Positions 1-10,692 of a stretch of 64,000 bases of DNA are shown in pieces. The position numbers and the translations under genes were made by a program. The notes beneath the pieces are model-generated. The model was not told the origin of the DNA. It made no database searches and saw only the letters and a list, made by a program, of their open reading frames with translations. The DNA is from Heterostelium album PN500 (taxonomy: Eukaryota > Evosea > Eumycetozoa > Acytosteliales > Acytosteliaceae), in assembly GCF_000004825.1 (NCBI RefSeq), contig NW_008805067.1:434001-498000 (forward strand). Direction: 5' to 3'. The stretch's first letter is position 1. Every line of letters begins with the position of its first letter.

Positions 1-3000
1 CAATATGATTTGTAACCATTCACATTCCTCATCCTTTAACGGATTGACTTGACCACCATCCAATTCAACTCTATCGGTCAATGCTGTTTTTATCAACATC
101 AAAGCTAGATTCGATAGTTCCTTCTCTCTTTCACGTTCCTCGGTTGACTTTATGATTAGTTCACTCTTCTTTAGCAAAGATACAACAATGAATTTCGAAA
201 GTGAACGGGTTACTTCCAACTCTTCCACTTGATGTTCGACCAGATCATTCCAGGCATCCAAGATATCCAATACCTCTTGATTCTGCTCACCACTACCACC
301 AGAGAATAAACGTTCATTGTATTCACGGTCATATTTCTGAATACCGGAATCACGAGATCTCGACTGAATGAATGAACCTACATCCTTAAAAGCAGGGTGT
401 CTTGCGCACAACTCCAAGATGGCTGTTTGTAGTTGAGTTCGTTTGGCCAAGTCAGGCAATACCATATTCTTCTTGGCGAGATGCTCTATCGATCCACGGA
501 AATGCTTCTGAACGGCATTGACAAAGCTTGTCTCTTTATTTGGGAATACATAGTTGGAGGTAGTCATTGAAAGTGTTTGAATAGAGAGTATCTTGTAGAG
601 TGAAGATAATGTTTGTTTACTATGTTTCGACTGTTTGATCAATTCATCCCAGAATCCTTGACATTCATGTAGTTCATGCAAGAATCTACCATAGTAAATT
701 GAGTTACAATGAATATTTGAAAGTAAACCAAATAAATCATTGATAACACTATTCGATTGTTGTTGTTGTTGCTGTTGATTCTTTAGTAAAGTAATAATAA
801 ACTTACTAGATGAATCCTCTGGTAGTAATCGATTGGTCAATTGGAATTGTGATACCGATAGATCCTTTAGTAATCCAACCAAGTCTATCAAATGAGATGT
901 AAGAATAGGGTTGTTTATTCTCTGTTGGAGAATGTCAACGATATTACTAACTTGTAAATCGGTTACATAAGAGGAGATGTAGAATTCTCGATTGTTTGAT
1001 CGAATCATCAGAACGAATGAACGTATCACATTGATGACAAAGTATGCTAGTTTGTTGGGTGATGTCACCTTGTCAAACAATACAGATAGTAGGCAGAGTG
1101 TTTGTTGTTCCTGTCCTCCCCAACCACCTTCTCCTCCACTTCTAACCTGACCGCCGGTATAGAGTATAGAGTTGACCAATGAATCTACTTGTTCCGGTAC
1201 CAAAGGATGTTGTAGCAACACTTCCAACAAACATAGAGCTTCTCTTGACAATAGATCGGCTTGGCTATTCATCTGATCGGACACCAAGAATTGATGTTGT
1301 TGTTCGATGGCAGCAAACAAAGTTGCTTGTACTGCACCTTGTTGTGTAAAAGCACGTACAATCTTATCAGACAGCGCAACAATCTGTTCATTCGGTGAAG
1401 CACAATGTGTCTTTACCACGATAACCTTGAAGCAATCGAATATCGATCTACAAATACCTCTTGCATTCGAAAGATCATCCACTTGTAACAACCAATAATC
1501 TGATAATACTTGTAACATAAACATTACCATTGAATCTATTGATGTTAAATCTGCTGAATTACTATTATTATTATTATTATTATTACTATTATTATTATTA
1601 ATAATAAAATAATTAATATAATTATAAATAATTCAATGATTCTCTGTGTAAGTTCAAATGATGATTTGAAGTTCTTTTCATGTTCGTAGAGTTGCAAGAA
1701 ACTACCACGACGATACTGAGTACGTATCATGTCGACGGAACCACCTCTCGTCCAACAACCCTTCTCGCAGAGGAAGTTTAGTGTTTCGCGTGGTCTGTCT
1801 TTCATAAAGATCGAGAATAGCTGTAGAACGGCACTCGAGATATCACGGAGATGAGAGCGGTCTTCGGCAATCGAGAATAGCAAATCGATGAGGGCATCCG
1901 ATATTCTGTTGCCGTTGAATACATTCCAGTAGTAGAGACGTGCCAAATGTGTGTACTGACAGAGAGAACCAAGTAGACGAAGTGCCTGGAGGAATGCATT
2001 GTACAATGGCATTGATGACGGGTGATCCTTGGTGAACGCTACAATGGTATCCAAGATACGGTCACCAATCGAGTAGACTGCACACGACTGCACACCGTTA
2101 TCCAACAACAAGAAATACTTGTATGCACCCTTATAGATTGCCTGTTGATTCAACTGTAGATATTGTTTGGCAATCGCTGTAATCACCTGACCTTCTTTCT
2201 CGATTGCTTCAAACGATTGATTTAATAATTGATCTAAATCCCTATTACTTATTAACTTTTGTAATTCTCTTATATTTGTTTGAATTATAACTTTAAACCT
2301 TTAAATTTGATCAAGTTAGTTATATAGTTATTTAGGTTATTGTAAGTTTTAGTTAATAATTACATTGAAATAGATGAAGATTCATCATAGATTGCATCTG
2401 TTAATAACTTTAATGTCTTTTCGAATTGATTGATAATGATTGTTGGTGACAATACATATTTAAAGATGTCATGCTTGACCAACTCTTGTTCGGTCAAAGG
2501 ATTATAACGTAATGAACTTGTAAATACATCGAAAACAATATTGACTGCATTCGGTTCAGTAGATATTAAATCATATACCATTGTAAATCTATTGATAAAC
2601 AATTGAATAATATCAATATATCCTGTTGATGATGCCTTTAAAGAATAAAAAGGATATTAATATTATTATTATTATTGTTAATGTGAATTCGCATTTAATA
2701 ACAATAGTCATTTTAAATTACTTACACTACCAGTTATATAATTTGAAGACATCATTAACTTTAGATATTGGAATGGATTATATTCAAGACACTTTGAGAT
2801 GACATCGGATTCAACAAATGCAGGTGATAGAATCATTGAATTTAATAATACCGAATAGATAATGATTGATAATGATGGTGTCATTGAACATCTTTCAAAT
2901 ACTTTAATAAGATTTAATATATCTGTCTTTTGATTCCTAATAATATAATAATATTAAAATATTAGTTATAATGATACGATAATTAAGATATAAGTTTAAA

Positions 3001-4418
3001 TTAATAGTTACTCTGATAATTGTTTAGGTTTATCTGGTGATTCTAATAATGGTACTTCACCAATGGATAACATTCCAACCAACACCAATATATATTCGAT
3101 ATTCTGAAGTGTAGATCTAATAACATCGTTGTTACATTGTAATAGATAATCTGAATATCTACCTATTCTTATTTCCTATAGGTTAAAGAACACAATATTG
3201 TTAGTATATACTTATTAGAAGTAATATATAAAGAAGATTACATACTTGATATCTATTAAATAGATCTTTAAAATCTTTTGGGAATGAAATCTTTGGTTTA
3301 TAATAATAGAGAAGGAAGAGTGTTTCTACTACCAAGAGTTGCTCGTTGATTACGTACTCTGTGTATATGGTATAGAGTTGTGGTTGATCCTTTAGGTGAT
3401 CAGGAATAGAGAAACTAGATAGTACCAACAGTGATTTCAAAAGTTTCTGTTGCCATGCCTCTTGATTCTCCTTGACATACTTCATCGGTACATCTCTTAA
3501 TATCGATTCAACACCATATGCTTTCTTTATCAATGATGATACCAATGATAACAATAAGAATCTTTCTCTATAATAATATTCTAATAACTAAATAATAATA
3601 ATAATAATCATAACAAATTATATATGTTGATGTTAATATTATATGTTTCCTATTTATATAAACAACAAATAAGATATTGATTAAACTTACATTTGAGAAT
3701 TCTAATGAATCATATTTAAGTTCTTTAACATTTGTAGAATATGATTGTATAATAATAAATGTTGTTATTTGATCTAAATTCTAATTAAATTTATTAATAT
3801 TTAATAAGTAATCAAAGTTATCAATAGTTATTATATAAAAACATACCAATATATTACTTAAATCAATAATAAATTGTTGTAACTGTAATGATAATTGATA
3901 GGTAACACCTTTAATCTTAATCTTTCCAGTTTGAATCTGTTCTTTTGATGCACTCGATGGTGGAACATAATAATCAAACAATTGTGTTATCTTGTTATCT
4001 ATATTTGATAATTCTTCTTCCTAAAATAATAGATAGATATTAAAGTAAACAAACTATTCTATTGAAAATTATTACTGATTGATATATGTATACTTACAAT
4101 CCATTTTGGATCATCAATTAAATCATTATCAATATAATAGTTTAATACAGTAAGATTATCTGAAACTAATTGTTTCTCTTTACTGGTGGTGATATTATCT
4201 AAAGACGATGATGATGATGCTGTTGTTGAACTACCTAAATCTTTAATTGATAAACTATCTGTATTGTTTGTAGATGATGATGCTGGTGATGATGATGATG
4301 ATTGTTCTGTTGTAGCAGTAGATTGATTTGTAGTTGTTGTCGTGGTAGTGGTGGTGGGTGAAGTCGAAGTTGTTGTACCCAATAAACTCGTTGACAATAG
4401 TGTATTATTATCACTCAT
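1..4418 (-). CDS. nup188: Nup188-family nucleoporin (3' end beyond window)
   Basis: Large scaffold nucleoporin of the nuclear pore inner ring. Exons read on the minus strand: 4418-4098, 4020-3847, 3780-3691, 3587-3246, 3175-3012, 2936-2726, 2635-2364, 2298 to about 1630, then an open frame from about 1570 to the left edge; phases agree through the first eight. The N-terminus is low complexity (Ser/Thr). After it come YYVPPSSASKEQ and then YYYRERFLLLLS and EQLLVVETLFLLYYYKP. These match in order the human Nup188 N-terminal stretches that I remember as SYYKPPSPSS, YYEERTCILR and EQSMLLEIIFLYY. The rest is leucine-rich alpha-solenoid. The ATG at 4418 is the first in frame and begins a typical Ser/Thr leader. 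Between about 1551 and 1630 the reading frame changes inside an AAT/TTA-rich tract with no usable GT donor. Nup205 is the main alternative; the N-terminal motifs favour Nup188. Confidence 0.75.
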
Positions 4419-4871
4419 TTTAACTATTTATAAATTTTGATTTCGTATTAAATCTTATTAAAAAGTCATAGAATGATTAATAATAACTATAAATGTTCAA
4501 AGTAATCATCAATCATAACAACCACACGAATCGATCAAAACTGTCATTCCCGCTCAGATTCACCAATTTTTAAATTTTGAAAAAATTTATTTTATCTCTA
4601 ATGATTAGATAAACAACTTAAAGTTCTATTTACATTAAATTTATGTTTTAAATTATAAAAAAGATAAAGATATTCTCATTTTTTAACATATTATCTATTA
4701 TATATTAGAGTGAAAAAAGTTTTTCGTGCACAATGACCTACAACTTCAAGATAGAGTAACACTCTTTGATAAAATTACTATTAAACAGTTGATATGAAAC
4801 TTTATTTGAAAGACAGAGAAATTATAAAAAAAAATTATTTATTATTATATAATATTATAATAATATACTTT
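4419..4871. other. Intergenic spacer
   Basis: AT-rich spacer between the start of the nucleoporin gene and the 3' end of the next minus-strand gene. It should hold the nucleoporin promoter. I see no coding sequence, RNA gene or repeat. Confidence 0.6.
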
Positions 4872-5981
4872 TTAAAACTCAACTGTTTTCATTATTCTCC
4901 AAGGATATTTCAATGGGTCACTAATTAATAGCATTGCAAAGATGACAAGTTCATGACCGAATGGAAATCGAGTGTCTTTGTAGGCAGCCATTATAGCTTG
5001 CTCTGTTGGATCGACACGTCTTGCGTCGTATCCAATGATCTGTAGATTGGTGCCACTCTCTCGCAGAGTCTTTAGTTGTTTAAAGTCGTCGGTCACACTA
5101 GCGAGTCGTTCATAGAAGTTGCAGTAGAACTGTCGGCATTCCAACGGACCAAGTCGTTTCTCTTCACCGGATTTCGTATACCAAACAAAGAACTCTGGTC
5201 GATCGCCACGCTGGTATTTGTGTCGATGTGGTTCCGGGTCGTTGTACATCTTGTCGCGACTGGCGCGGTACTTCTTACCGACCGATCCGTCCGACTCCAA
5301 TTCGACCTTGAAGCACTTGCTACCCTGATGGAAGTTCTCAAGATTCAACGATACCGGTGCATTCGGCTGGTTGTGTACGATTGGACCGAGTCGCATTGGC
5401 GAGAGCGACGGCATGCCCAGACCATCTTTACGACCGCCATGCTTGTTGTTTGGAAACACCTTGCGGTAGCCATCCAACTGCTCAGGTGCTTTCATCATCT
5501 TTAGCTGCGAGAGAACAACATTGCCTGCTACGGATTTGGCATGGTTTGCAAGCCGTGCCGTTTCAACCTTTTCATTCTCGAGTGTCATCAGTTCCTCTTG
5601 GTGTTTCTCCATCGACTCTTTGGTTCGTTTTGGCAGCGAGCTTGCCAGTGACTTGTATGCCTTTGAATGAACACCACATAAATATAAATTAGCGGCATCC
5701 CTTAACTTTACTTCAAAATACGCTTTATTATCACATTGTTTCTTTTGACTCATACATTTTAACTCTCCATAATAGACAGTTGATTTATTATCATCTTTTT
5801 TTACTTTTGGTTTTGTTGTAATTGTTTTATCATCTTTTACTTTTTCTTTTACTTTTGTTATAGTTGTGGTTGTGGTTGTTGTAGTTGTACAAGTTTCATC
5901 GTTATCATCATCACTATCATCATCAATCATCTTTGTTTTTTTATTTATTTTTTTATTATTTAAAATTCCTTTAGCTTTCAT
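4872..5981 (-). CDS. Conserved intronless protein of unknown function
   Basis: 369-residue protein from one exon. Residues 1-75 are a Lys/Asp/Thr-rich, low-complexity leader. Then comes a possible small metal-binding unit: C in GELKCMSQ, C in KQCDNKAY, and the C and H of YLCGVHSKAY. A helical charged stretch follows (about residues 110-150). The core has the blocks SLSPMRLGPIVH, LNLENFHQGSKCF, RPEFFVWYTKSGEEKRLGPL and a C-terminal PFGHELVIFAMLLIS. The core looks like a real conserved domain but I cannot name it. The block order gives me a weak, unverified impression of uncharacterised proteins in large DNA viruses of protists. The core is richer in G+C than the leader and than the flanks. No signal peptide or membrane segment is evident. 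Confidence 0.75.
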   Translation of the reverse strand: MKAKGILNNKKINKKTKMIDDDSDDDNDETCTTTTTTTTTITKVKEKVKDDKTITTKPKVKKDDNKSTVYYGELKCMSQKKQCDNKAYFEVKLRDAANLYLCGVHSKAYKSLASSLPKRTKESMEKHQEELMTLENEKVETARLANHAKSVAGNVVLSQLKMMKAPEQLDGYRKVFPNNKHGGRKDGLGMPSLSPMRLGPIVHNQPNAPVSLNLENFHQGSKCFKVELESDGSVGKKYRASRDKMYNDPEPHRHKYQRGDRPEFFVWYTKSGEEKRLGPLECRQFYCNFYERLASVTDDFKQLKTLRESGTNLQIIGYDARRVDPTEQAIMAAYKDTRFPFGHELVIFAMLLISDPLKYPWRIMKTVEF

Positions 5982-6224
5982 TTATTTATCGTAATTAGTT
6001 TTGAATAAATAAGATAGATTTAAGTTTTAGCGAACATATCTTATTTAATTAGTTGTGCTAAAAAAGTCAAATTTCCAAGAAATTGAAGCTTTAATAGAGT
6101 TGGGAAAGAAACTTTAATTTTTATTTATTTTTATATTATTTTTTTTTTTTTTGGACTTTTTTTATCTTTTTTTTTATCTCTCTTTTTTATTCCGAATCAC
6201 CACAACACTTTTATTTGTTTGTAT

Positions 6225-8812
6225 TTAAATAAAAGAATCATTATCAGTTAAAGTTGTTAACTGTTTTAATAATTGATCAACTGAAGGTTTGTAATATTCA
6301 AGAAGTTTTAATCTATTATATTTACCAGTTCCAGAGATCAAATTATTTCCCATTGTCCAAATAGTACGATCCAATTTAATAAGTTTTGGTATCTCCCAAA
6401 ATGCAATCTATTATTTTTATATATATATATTAGTAGTTAATACTTATTAATTTTAGAATAATATAATATCTATTTCATACATTTTTTTGGTTTGCAATTA
6501 ATTTAATTTCCTTTTCAATTTCCTTAACAAGTTCAAAATTCTCATCAATATTGTCTTGTTTACCAATTTTAAATTTGTTCAATATATAATCTGTTGGAAC
6601 GACAATTGCAACTAAAAAAAGGATGGAATCTATCACCATGAACAAAAATATTTCTAATCATTGGCGAGTTGTAGTAGTAACTATCAATATTATCAAGACT
6701 ATATATATATTAATCAAAAGTGTTACATGTTAGAGTTTTAAAAGTTAATCTTTTTGTTGTTTTTACAATAATTACATACCAAACTAATTTTCCATAGCTA
6801 ATCTTAAAAGAATTCTTTTCTCTATCAATAATTCTTATCTTTCCTTGCCCATACTCTTCAACAATATCACCAGTTGAATACCAACCATCCTTATCAAATG
6901 CTTTCGCATTTGCCTCTGGATTTTTATAATATCCTTTGAAGAGTCTTGTTGATCTAACTTTTAAAAGTCCAACTGGATGTCCATTATGACTGTCATAACC
7001 ATCTATTGGAGACAATTTATATTCAACATCAGGGGTAATTTGACCGTTTATTGCAACTTTGTTAATTTCTGCACTACCATAGATATCCAATACTTTTTCA
7101 CCCCAACATTTTTTCATTAAAGCAAATGCCTCTGGTGAAATAATTGATCCTGTTGTAAGAATAATCTTTATTCTATCACCCAACAAATTTCTAGTTTCTG
7201 CAATTGCCTGCAACTCACATTGTTCATCGGATTTAGAATGATCCGATTCTTTAATCATTTTAACATTTTTTAGATATTTAGTATGTAATTGATTCCAAAA
7301 ACTATTATTTTAATTATTATTTAAGTATATTAGCAAAATAAAAAAGTTTTAAAATAGTTTTTTTAATATTATACCTTGTTGGACCCCATATAAATGCTAC
7401 ATTATAAATAAATTAATAAAATTATAAAATAAAAAGTTTAATATTAATTAACTTACTTGGTCTAATTAAAGAATTATCTTTTAAATAAGAGTTTTGTTTG
7501 GTATCTCTATAAATTCCAAATCTTCCACCATTCCAAAGTGTTGTAAAATCTGTTAACCTTTGTGTATGTGCTTTAAATATTTTTTTATAAATATGTTAAA
7601 AGTAATATTTTTTATAAATTTTTGATTATACAATACCCAATGATAGATAACTTAGTTGGATTGGTACAAAATCTAAAGGATATCCCAAGATATAGGTCTC
7701 AGTATTAGAACCGATAATTCCTTTTGGTATACCTGTTGAACCAGAAGAATAAGCTATAGTTTTAAAAGTAAATTAACAGTTTTTTATAATAATTATAGAT
7801 AAATATTTACTTATGGAATGAATTCCGTCTCTTTGAGGTGTATGTGGTGATATTTTTATATCTGTATTCATAATTTCAGAAAATAATTTAATATCGATTG
7901 ATGATGGAATTTGATTCTTAATTTCAGGTGATAAATCATTTCCTAAATAAATTATTAATGAAAGTTTGTTATATTGATTGATAACTTTAACTAAATTCAT
8001 AATTGTTTTATCTGAAACAACTATTAATGACGGTTCACCATTTTTAAGTAGGGATAATAATTGTTCATCATCTTTTTTTTTTACAAAGAATTAATAAAAA
8101 AAAAACAAAAAAAAACCAAAGAAAAAGAATAACATACTCAAATGTTGATTAATACCAATTACAGAGTATCCATAAAAAAGGCATCCAAAATCTACTGTAT
8201 ACCATTCCGGTACATTGGTTAAAAAAATTCCAACTTTTGATCTCTTTGTTTGTAACAATTTTTTTGTTATTACAAAATAATTTAAATTAAATGATAATTT
8301 TACTTACATAAGGAATTAATTTTTGAATTACATTTCCAAATCTCTGAGCTCTATCAAATAATTCTTGATAGGTTACCCATTTATAGGTAGCTGATCCATC
8401 TTCCAATTCAATACATTCACCAATACATCTTCTTTTTGCAAAATTTTTGAAAGCATTCATAAAGCCTTCATAAATTGATTCAGCTTTATTTGATTCGATA
8501 TATTCTGCTTGTGATTCTTAATAAAATATTAAAAAATTAGTTTTGTTTTTTTTTTATTTTTTCTCTACATACTTGTTTCAAGAGAACATTGATGAGGTAA
8601 TGGTGATTTATCAGTGTGAACAGTATGTGATTTAGGAGAATCATAACATTTTAAACATAATGATATGTTATGACACTCTGAGCATAGATATCTTTGAGTT
8701 TCAACTACCAAAGTTGTCAAGCATAGAGCACATCTACAATCTATTAAAAAAAAGGAAATATTAATATTTTTATCCTTTTTTTTTAAACAAAACTAAAGTT
8801 ACCTGAAACCAT
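6225..8812 (-). CDS. ZZ zinc finger + long-chain acyl-CoA synthetase (AMP-binding)
   Basis: Multi-exon gene; ATG at 8812 in a 10-nt first exon (8812-8803), then 8740-8573, 8516 onwards, ending at the TAA at 6225-6227. The first about 60 residues form a ZZ-type zinc finger: CALC, then RYLCSEC, SLCLKC and two histidines in SHTVHTD. The rest is an ANL-superfamily adenylating enzyme. It has the P-loop SSGSTGIPKG, LTTGSIISPEAF, the YGSAE adenine motif (A5-like), YSTGDI with its Asp, and a hinge-region arginine in IRIIDREKNSFKIS. The LFKGYYKNPEA block and the C-terminal region agree with long-chain-fatty-acid CoA ligases. Expected reaction: fatty acid + ATP + CoA to acyl-CoA + AMP + PPi. The lid tail is short and has no obvious membrane anchor. 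The fused ZZ finger suggests protein-directed recruitment or regulation (inference). Substrate is unknown. Confidence 0.85.
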
Positions 8813-9152
8813 TTTTTTAAATTTGTTTTGAATTATTCTATTTCTTCAAAACATATAAATAGTAAATTTACAATCTTAAATCAAATAATATAATTAAAAA
8901 ATTCGAATATTTTATTCGATTTTATATTACCAGTCCAATAACTTTAACAATTTTTAGATATATTTGAAAAAACCACTTCACACTATTCTCAATAGATATT
9001 AATTAAACAAGTTATCATTCGACTGATTTTAATAATTATTATTTATTACAAGATTAGTTAAATTTTACTAACTAACGTTAATTTATCATAAGTCAAAAAA
9101 ATGAATGTTTATTTATAACATATATGGTTATTTGAATTGAGAAAGAACGTTA
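8813..9152. other. Intergenic spacer
   Basis: AT-rich spacer with the likely promoter of the acyl-CoA synthetase gene and the 3' flank of the ankyrin-like gene. No other feature seen. Confidence 0.5.
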
Positions 9153-10649
9153 TTATTTTTTCAGTATTTGTTCTTCACCATCATCACCGTCAACTTTTTC
9201 TTTTTCTTCTCCTTCTTTTTTGGTTATTTGGTTGTTTTTTGTAGTATTATTTATAACACTTTGTAAATATTCATAAATATGACCATTTGGTTCAATTACA
9301 AACTCTAATGCTTGTTGTGCAGTACATTCACTTCTATTTTCTATTATCCATTTAACTACTTCCAAACGGTTCTTTTCGATTGCTCTTTCTACTATTTTAA
9401 ATATACGAGCCTCACCAGGTCTATTCACCAATAGAAACTCAACGATACCCAAGAATCCATTACCAGCTGCAATTATAGTAGCATCCTTTGTACAACCTTC
9501 ACTACGATTGAAATGGAGGAACTTTACCACGTCCGTGAAACCGTAACCAGCAGCTTGATCAAGTGCGTCGGTAGTACAACCTTCACTACGATTATGATGT
9601 AAGAACTTAACTATTGAAAGATGATTATTAGCTGCACTGTTATTCATTGTCTTCGTATCGAATCCCTTCATGTTGTTATGATGCAAATATTGAATGACAT
9701 CTAAGAAACCGGCTTTTGCTGCTATGTTAGCAGCATCTTTACAGCCTTCTGTGCGATTGGCGTGAAGCCACTGTATGATCCTTAGATGACCTTTTGCAGC
9801 ACTCCAATCCATTGCACGACTAGAACACTCGCCAATACCATTTCTATGAAGCCACTGGAGAGCTTCGAAACTGTTGTGTTTCGCTGCGATATCCATTATT
9901 TTTTCATTCGTATAATTGTATGAATCTTTATTCTCACGCTTCAAGTACTCCAGAACCGGTATGTGGTTGCCGATGACGGCAAACATGTACATTTGATTTG
10001 GAACTCTCTGTTCAGAACGGTTCACTGCCAGCCATTCAATCATATCGACACGACCAATATAAGCAGCGTTATCAAAAACATTGAGAAAAGGTGAATGTTT
10101 ATAGTTGGTGTATTCTTTTTGGTCTATTTTCGAGGAGACATACTGCAGAATGTTCATGTCATTCGAGAGCGGTGCAACGCACATCGCATCGATAAAGTTC
10201 CACTTTATGCGCGGTAGTGTTTCGAGATACTGTATTATCTCCAATCTACCATGCTCTGCACAGTCCAACATTAGATTGTAGTCTTTTTGACTGAACCGAT
10301 TAAAATCGTTACCAAGTGCATTTACAAAGTATTTGATAATCGCAAGAGTATTTACACCGTTTTTGATTGCATTTAGCATGATATCATGAATATCAAAGGT
10401 CTGTAGTCTAGCAAAGGCAGATACATCAACTTTGCTGAAATATTCTATTAGGAGGTCAACATAGCCATGACCAGCCAAAACCTCTGGTTTAACAATGAGA
10501 TCATTCCACCTATACTTTTTTCTATCACTATCTAAACTATATACATGATTGAATATCAATCTATTGAATACACTATTATTAAAAACAAAAGAGAATAACT
10601 GTTTGTTCATTTTCAAATTATTTTTGTTTGCAACGTTGGAATAAACCAA
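9153..10649 (-). CDS. Ankyrin-like repeat protein, dictyostelid tandem family (copy 1)
   Basis: Single-exon protein of 498 residues. After an N-terminal segment that contains RLIFNHVYS and KYRWNDLIVKPEVLAGHGYVD, the chain consists of degenerate ankyrin-type units of about 30 residues. Their cores read AAGNGFLGIVEFLLVNR, AAKGHLRIIQWLHANR, AAGYGFTDVVKFLHFNR and similar. This layout is common in a large dictyostelid family of unknown function; ankyrin units usually mediate protein binding. The internal Met of MNKQLFSFVFNN (position 10610) aligns with MNKNIYLKVFNN of the neighbour, so the true start may be there, 13 codons downstream of the first ATG. The C-terminus is Lys/Glu-rich and disordered. 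Lies about 43 bp downstream of the stop-to-start gap with its paralogue, same strand, so it arose by tandem duplication. Confidence 0.85.
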   Translation of the reverse strand: MVYSNVANKNNLKMNKQLFSFVFNNSVFNRLIFNHVYSLDSDRKKYRWNDLIVKPEVLAGHGYVDLLIEYFSKVDVSAFARLQTFDIHDIMLNAIKNGVNTLAIIKYFVNALGNDFNRFSQKDYNLMLDCAEHGRLEIIQYLETLPRIKWNFIDAMCVAPLSNDMNILQYVSSKIDQKEYTNYKHSPFLNVFDNAAYIGRVDMIEWLAVNRSEQRVPNQMYMFAVIGNHIPVLEYLKRENKDSYNYTNEKIMDIAAKHNSFEALQWLHRNGIGECSSRAMDWSAAKGHLRIIQWLHANRTEGCKDAANIAAKAGFLDVIQYLHHNNMKGFDTKTMNNSAANNHLSIVKFLHHNRSEGCTTDALDQAAGYGFTDVVKFLHFNRSEGCTKDATIIAAGNGFLGIVEFLLVNRPGEARIFKIVERAIEKNRLEVVKWIIENRSECTAQQALEFVIEPNGHIYEYLQSVINNTTKNNQITKKEGEEKEKVDGDDGEEQILKK

Positions 10650-10692
10650 AAAAATTCCAGTTGTTTTGAATTATTTATTTATTTATTTTTAT

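Noticed and set aside
5076-5692. Two plus-strand open frames over the conserved unknown gene
   Set aside because: They lie opposite a well-formed protein with conserved blocks and have no family signal; the G+C-rich core keeps antisense frames open.
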